Source of the DNA: Actinomycetes bacterium
GTDB lineage: Bacteria; Actinomycetota; Actinomycetes; Actinomycetales; Beutenbergiaceae
Assembly (NCBI GenBank): GCA_021793935.1
Contig: JAJYRV010000059.1
Coordinates: forward strand, 1-9,292
DNA: 9,292 nt
Direction: 5' to 3'
In this document: one piece after another, positions 7,245 to 9,292 of the stretch
Numbering within the stretch: position 1 is the first letter of the stretch
Layout: each line of letters begins with the position of its first letter
Position numbers and translations under genes: made by a program
The notes under the pieces: generated by a model
Database searches by the model: none
Seen by the model: the letters and a program-made list of their open reading frames with translations, nothing else
What the model was told of the DNA's origin: nothing

Positions 7245-7877
7245 TTACCGGCCGAGGCCTGCGTAGTCGACCTTGCGGTGATAGCGCATCCCGGCGAGTC
7301 CGCCGAGGATCGCGCCGAGGAGGCTGATGACGACGACAGCAATCGCGGTGATGATGCCTGTCGCCGTCAGCGTGCCCTCGTCGATGGGAATGCGGGGGAA
7401 ACCGTTGAGGTTGCCCAAAATGTTGAACTTGGACCCGGCGATCGCCGCGATGATCGCGACGAGGATCGCGATGACGATCGCCCAGATCCATACGGCAAGG
7501 CCCTGTTTGGCGCCGGAGAAGCGCGCCATCCGGCCGGCCACGTAGCCCCCGCAGTAGTAGGCGATGAAGAGGATCACCGCGAGCACCACGGCGCCGATGA
7601 TACTCACCGTGTCGGCGCTGGAACTGAGTTCGTCGGCCGCGCGTTGCACATCGCCGTCCACCGCTCCTAAGCCGACCCCGGCGCCGATGGCGCTGAGGAT
7701 GGCGGTGAGGAGAACCGCGGCGCCCATGGCGGTGAGCCAGCCGAAGAAGGCGGCGCCCCATTTGAAACCGCCGTAGCGGTCGCTTTCTCGGTCGAGCACT
7801 TCCTCCCGCCGAGTGGGGCCCCTCGTTGCCGCGACGACCGTCGGGTCCTCACGTGGTGTATCCCGTTCACTTCGCAT
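7245..7877 (-). CDS. Four-helix membrane protein upstream of the DUF2382 gene
   Basis: This 210-aa protein has a charged, cytoplasm-like N-terminus (residues 1-37) and four hydrophobic segments at about 38-70, 91-115, 127-148 and 170-196. The small-residue-rich helices and the conserved-looking loop YYCGGYVAGRMARFSGAKQG (107-126) resemble uncharacterised actinobacterial membrane proteins, but I cannot assign a function. ATG 7877 is chosen because AGGAG lies 7 nt upstream. The frame is open to 7991, but the extension has no RBS and no family-like sequence. It lies just upstream of the PRC-barrel/DUF2382 gene on the same strand and is likely the first gene of that pair. The segment between helices 1 and 2 (DGDVQRAADELSSSADT) is polar and probably outside. 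Confidence 0.85.
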   Translation of the reverse strand: MRSERDTPREDPTVVAATRGPTRREEVLDRESDRYGGFKWGAAFFGWLTAMGAAVLLTAILSAIGAGVGLGAVDGDVQRAADELSSSADTVSIIGAVVLAVILFIAYYCGGYVAGRMARFSGAKQGLAVWIWAIVIAILVAIIAAIAGSKFNILGNLNGFPRIPIDEGTLTATGIITAIAVVVISLLGAILGGLAGMRYHRKVDYAGLGR

Positions 7878-7926
7878 TTCCCTACTCCTGCCTAACCCGG
7901 TGCGGTTGCCCCCGGACTCACGCCGT

Positions 7927-8079
7927 CTACCTAGAATCCGCCGGGCCCGTCCGATGCAATAGGGGGTTGACCTCTCCGGCGCCGGTGGCATCGGGACCTA
8001 GTTTTCGGAAAAGATTCCCTCGCGCCTCCTCGGCCGCGTCACTTGCTTGGTCGATGAGCCGGTTGAGCGTCCGGCTCAC
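7927..8079 (-). CDS. Possible small hypothetical protein (50 aa), doubtful
   Basis: A minus-strand frame from GTG 8079 to TAG 7927-7929 encodes 50 residues beginning VSRTLNRLIDQASDAAEEAR, which look like a charged amphipathic helix. The tail NPLLHRTGPADSR is unstructured. Third positions are about two-thirds G/C, lower than in neighbouring genes. There is no good RBS directly before the GTG. The frame stays open upstream (SPKISEGGTEPR precedes the GTG), and AAGGAG lies further up beside the palindrome, but no ATG, GTG or TTG follows it in this frame. It ends 49 nt before the membrane-gene start on the same strand. It may be a real leader gene, a relic, or chance. Confidence 0.3.
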   Translation of the reverse strand: MSRTLNRLIDQASDAAEEARGNLFRKLGPDATGAGEVNPLLHRTGPADSR

Positions 8080-8142
8080 CCTGGGTTCGGTTCCGCCCTC
8101 GGATATTTTCGGGCTCGTTGCGACGTGACCTGCTCTCTCCTT

Positions 8143-8170
8143 CCGATCACCGGCGCGCGCCGGTGATCGG
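8143..8170. repeat. Perfect 28-bp palindrome
   Basis: The half-site CCGATCACCGGCGC is followed directly by its exact reverse complement. A further inverted pair, TCTCCTTCC (8136-8144) and GGAAGGAGA (8187-8195), flanks it. No T-run follows on either strand. It could be a stem-only actinobacterial terminator for the dehydrogenase, whose stop is 92 nt upstream on the minus strand, or an operator for a dimeric regulator controlling the membrane/DUF2382 pair. The palindrome is seen directly; its role is open. Confidence 0.8.
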
Positions 8171-8245
8171 TGAATTCTTGCGCGATGGAAGGAGATAAAC
8201 GGGGGCGCGAGTGGCAGGGATGTGCCGCAACCCCCGCGCCGGCAT

Positions 8246-8261
8246 CCGCTCAGCGGAGCGG
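8246..8261 (-). terminator. Short hairpin after the dehydrogenase stop
   Basis: CCGCTC and GAGCGG form a perfect 6-bp stem with loop AGCG, one base past the TAG stop of the dehydrogenase. No T-tract follows on the minus strand. It is a weak terminator or mRNA-end stabiliser candidate. Confidence 0.3.
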
Positions 8262-8262
8262 T

Positions 8263-9174
8263 CTAGGTCCAGGTGGTGCCGGAACCGTGGATCGGCCCGG
8301 CGCTTTCGAGGTACGCCTGCACACCGGCGGAGTCGAGGTCACCCATGCCCGCCTCGGCCATGTGGCGGAAGACCGTTTCTGCCGCGTGCAGAACCGGGGC
8401 GGGAGTGCCGGTCGCCGCGGCCTCGGCGAGGGCGAAACGCAGATCTTTGATCATGAACCGGGCGGGGCTCGCCGGGGAATGGTCACGGTCGATGAACTTC
8501 TTCCCCTTCACTTCCAGCAGTCGGGATCCGGCGTAGCCGCCGGCGAGGCTCGGGATGAGAGCAGCGAGATCCAGCCCGGCACGCTCCGCCATCACCACCG
8601 CCTCCCCGAGCGCAACAGTGGTTGCCGCAACGATGAGTTGGTTCGCCGCCTTCGCCACCTGCCCCGAACCCAGTGGGCCAAGATGCGTGCACGTGCCGCA
8701 GGCGGCGAGCGCCGCGGCCGCGGCCTGCGCTGCGTGCGGGGAACCGCCGAGAAAAATACTCAGCTCTCCCGCGGCGGCACCTTCGACTCCGCCGCTCACC
8801 GGCGCATCGACCAGTTCGAGGAGGCCGCGAGAATCCTTGGCGAGGTCGGCGCCGAGCGCGCGAGTCTCCTCGGGGGAACTTGTCGAACACGCGACGACGA
8901 CGAGGGGAGCCTGGGCGCCGGAAAGGAGGCCGCCGCGGGCGTACAGCACGTCCCGCAGTTCGGGTAGGTCGGGCAGCATCGTCACCACCACGTCCACGTG
9001 ACCGGCGAGGTCGGCCGGGGAATCGGCCCATACGGCTCCGGCCCGCAGCGCGGCTGTCGCGGATTCCTTGCGCCGGGCGTGGATGACCAACGGCGCCGCG
9101 TCCCGTTGCTGCTGAATCCTTTGCGCCATGGGGGCGCCCATCGCCCCCAGGCCGATGAAACCGATCCGTTGCAT
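8263..9174 (-). CDS. Beta-hydroxyacid dehydrogenase (3-hydroxyisobutyrate / tartronate semialdehyde reductase-like)
   Basis: This is a 303-aa NAD(P)-dependent oxidoreductase of the beta-hydroxyacid dehydrogenase family, cytoplasmic, acting on a small hydroxy acid or its semialdehyde. The Rossmann dinucleotide motif is GFIGLGAMGAP (5-15; GxGxxG at G8, G10, G13). The substrate-binding motif is DAPVSGGVEGAAAGEL (123-138). The catalytic lysine is K175 in GSGQVAKAANQL (169-180), with N178. A KDL motif (243-245) and the all-alpha C-terminal domain follow. All key residues are present and the length is normal for the family. ATG 9174 starts immediately before the Rossmann strand, with AAGGA about 6 nt upstream. 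Substrate cannot be decided between 3-hydroxyisobutyrate, tartronate semialdehyde and related compounds, because no pathway genes are adjacent. It appears to be a single-gene unit, with hairpins on both sides. Confidence 0.9.
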   Translation of the reverse strand: MQRIGFIGLGAMGAPMAQRIQQQRDAAPLVIHARRKESATAALRAGAVWADSPADLAGHVDVVVTMLPDLPELRDVLYARGGLLSGAQAPLVVVACSTSSPEETRALGADLAKDSRGLLELVDAPVSGGVEGAAAGELSIFLGGSPHAAQAAAAALAACGTCTHLGPLGSGQVAKAANQLIVAATTVALGEAVVMAERAGLDLAALIPSLAGGYAGSRLLEVKGKKFIDRDHSPASPARFMIKDLRFALAEAAATGTPAPVLHAAETVFRHMAEAGMGDLDSAGVQAYLESAGPIHGSGTTWT

Positions 9175-9230
9175 CCCTCGTCCTTACTCGACACCTCGTC
9201 ACTCGCCCTTTAATCATGGCTGAGAAATAA

Positions 9231-9262
9231 GAATGGGTCAGCGGTTTCCCGCTGACCCATTC
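9231..9262 (-). terminator. Strong hairpin, likely terminator of a minus-strand gene beyond the right edge
   Basis: GAATGGGTCAGCGG and CCGCTGACCCATTC form a perfect 14-bp stem with loop TTTC. Read on the minus strand the stem is followed by TTATTTCT, a short T-rich tail; on the plus strand it is followed by CGGTACCG. It therefore best fits a Rho-independent terminator for a leftward gene whose coding region lies outside the window, and it isolates the dehydrogenase from that gene. Confidence 0.75.
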
Positions 9263-9292
9263 CGGTACCGCCGTGCGCCCGGCGCGGTTCCT

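Larger units (their letters stand above)
7878..8262. other. Intergenic region of about 385 nt
   Basis: No secure gene is present. The region holds, from left to right: the leader of the membrane gene (AGGAG RBS near 7888); a doubtful 50-codon minus-strand ORF (7927-8079); an AT-richer stretch near 8100-8112; a perfect 28-bp palindrome (8143-8170) flanked by a 9-bp inverted repeat; and a short hairpin (8246-8261) right after the dehydrogenase stop. A minus-strand TTGCAT with a T/A-rich stretch about 17 nt downstream may be the membrane-gene promoter, but it is weak. A plus-strand open frame at 7826-8128 shows no RBS or domain and is not accepted. Confidence 0.6.

Noticed and set aside
7826..8128. 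100-codon plus-strand open frame in the intergenic region
   Set aside because: No RBS, no domain, and it overlaps the start of the membrane gene on the opposite strand.
1..9292. CRISPR array, insertion sequence, rRNA or phage genes
   Set aside because: No regularly spaced repeats, transposase motifs, rRNA-like stretches or phage genes were seen.

Overview
The window is GC-rich DNA with G/C-dominated third codon positions, frequent GTG starts and tight gene packing. This suggests an actinobacterium that decodes UGA as selenocysteine. Species or genus cannot be read from the sequence.

Region 1 (1-4235) is a selenocysteine (Sec) machinery locus. On the minus strand, tRNA-Sec (3108-3202, anticodon TCA, encoded CCA), selA (1748-3070) and selB (1-1751, cut by the window edge near its C-terminus) run in transcription order. 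selA and selB overlap by ATGA. selD (3261-4235) diverges from the tRNA across a 58-bp intergenic region. SelD makes selenophosphate, SelA converts Ser-tRNA-Sec to Sec-tRNA-Sec, and SelB delivers it to UGA codons marked by a SECIS hairpin. No clear client selenoprotein lies in the window.

Region 2 (4254-4913) is a uridine-kinase-like P-loop kinase 18 nt after selD. It is in the same reading frame as selD, separated only by two in-frame UGA codons, with a hairpin just after the first one. It converges on an imidazolonepropionase-like amidohydrolase (4922-6079, minus). A two-helix membrane protein (6144-6404, plus) diverges from the amidohydrolase.

Region 3 (6438-7877, minus) is a probable two-gene envelope or stress operon: a four-helix membrane protein followed by a PRC-barrel/DUF2382 protein with a duplicated C-terminal repeat.

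Region 4 (7878-8262) is a gap of about 385 nt. It holds a perfect 28-bp palindrome, a short hairpin and a doubtful 50-codon ORF. Region 5 (8263-9174, minus) is a beta-hydroxyacid dehydrogenase of the 3-hydroxyisobutyrate/tartronate-semialdehyde reductase type. A strong hairpin at 9231-9262 looks like the terminator of a minus-strand gene lying beyond the right edge.
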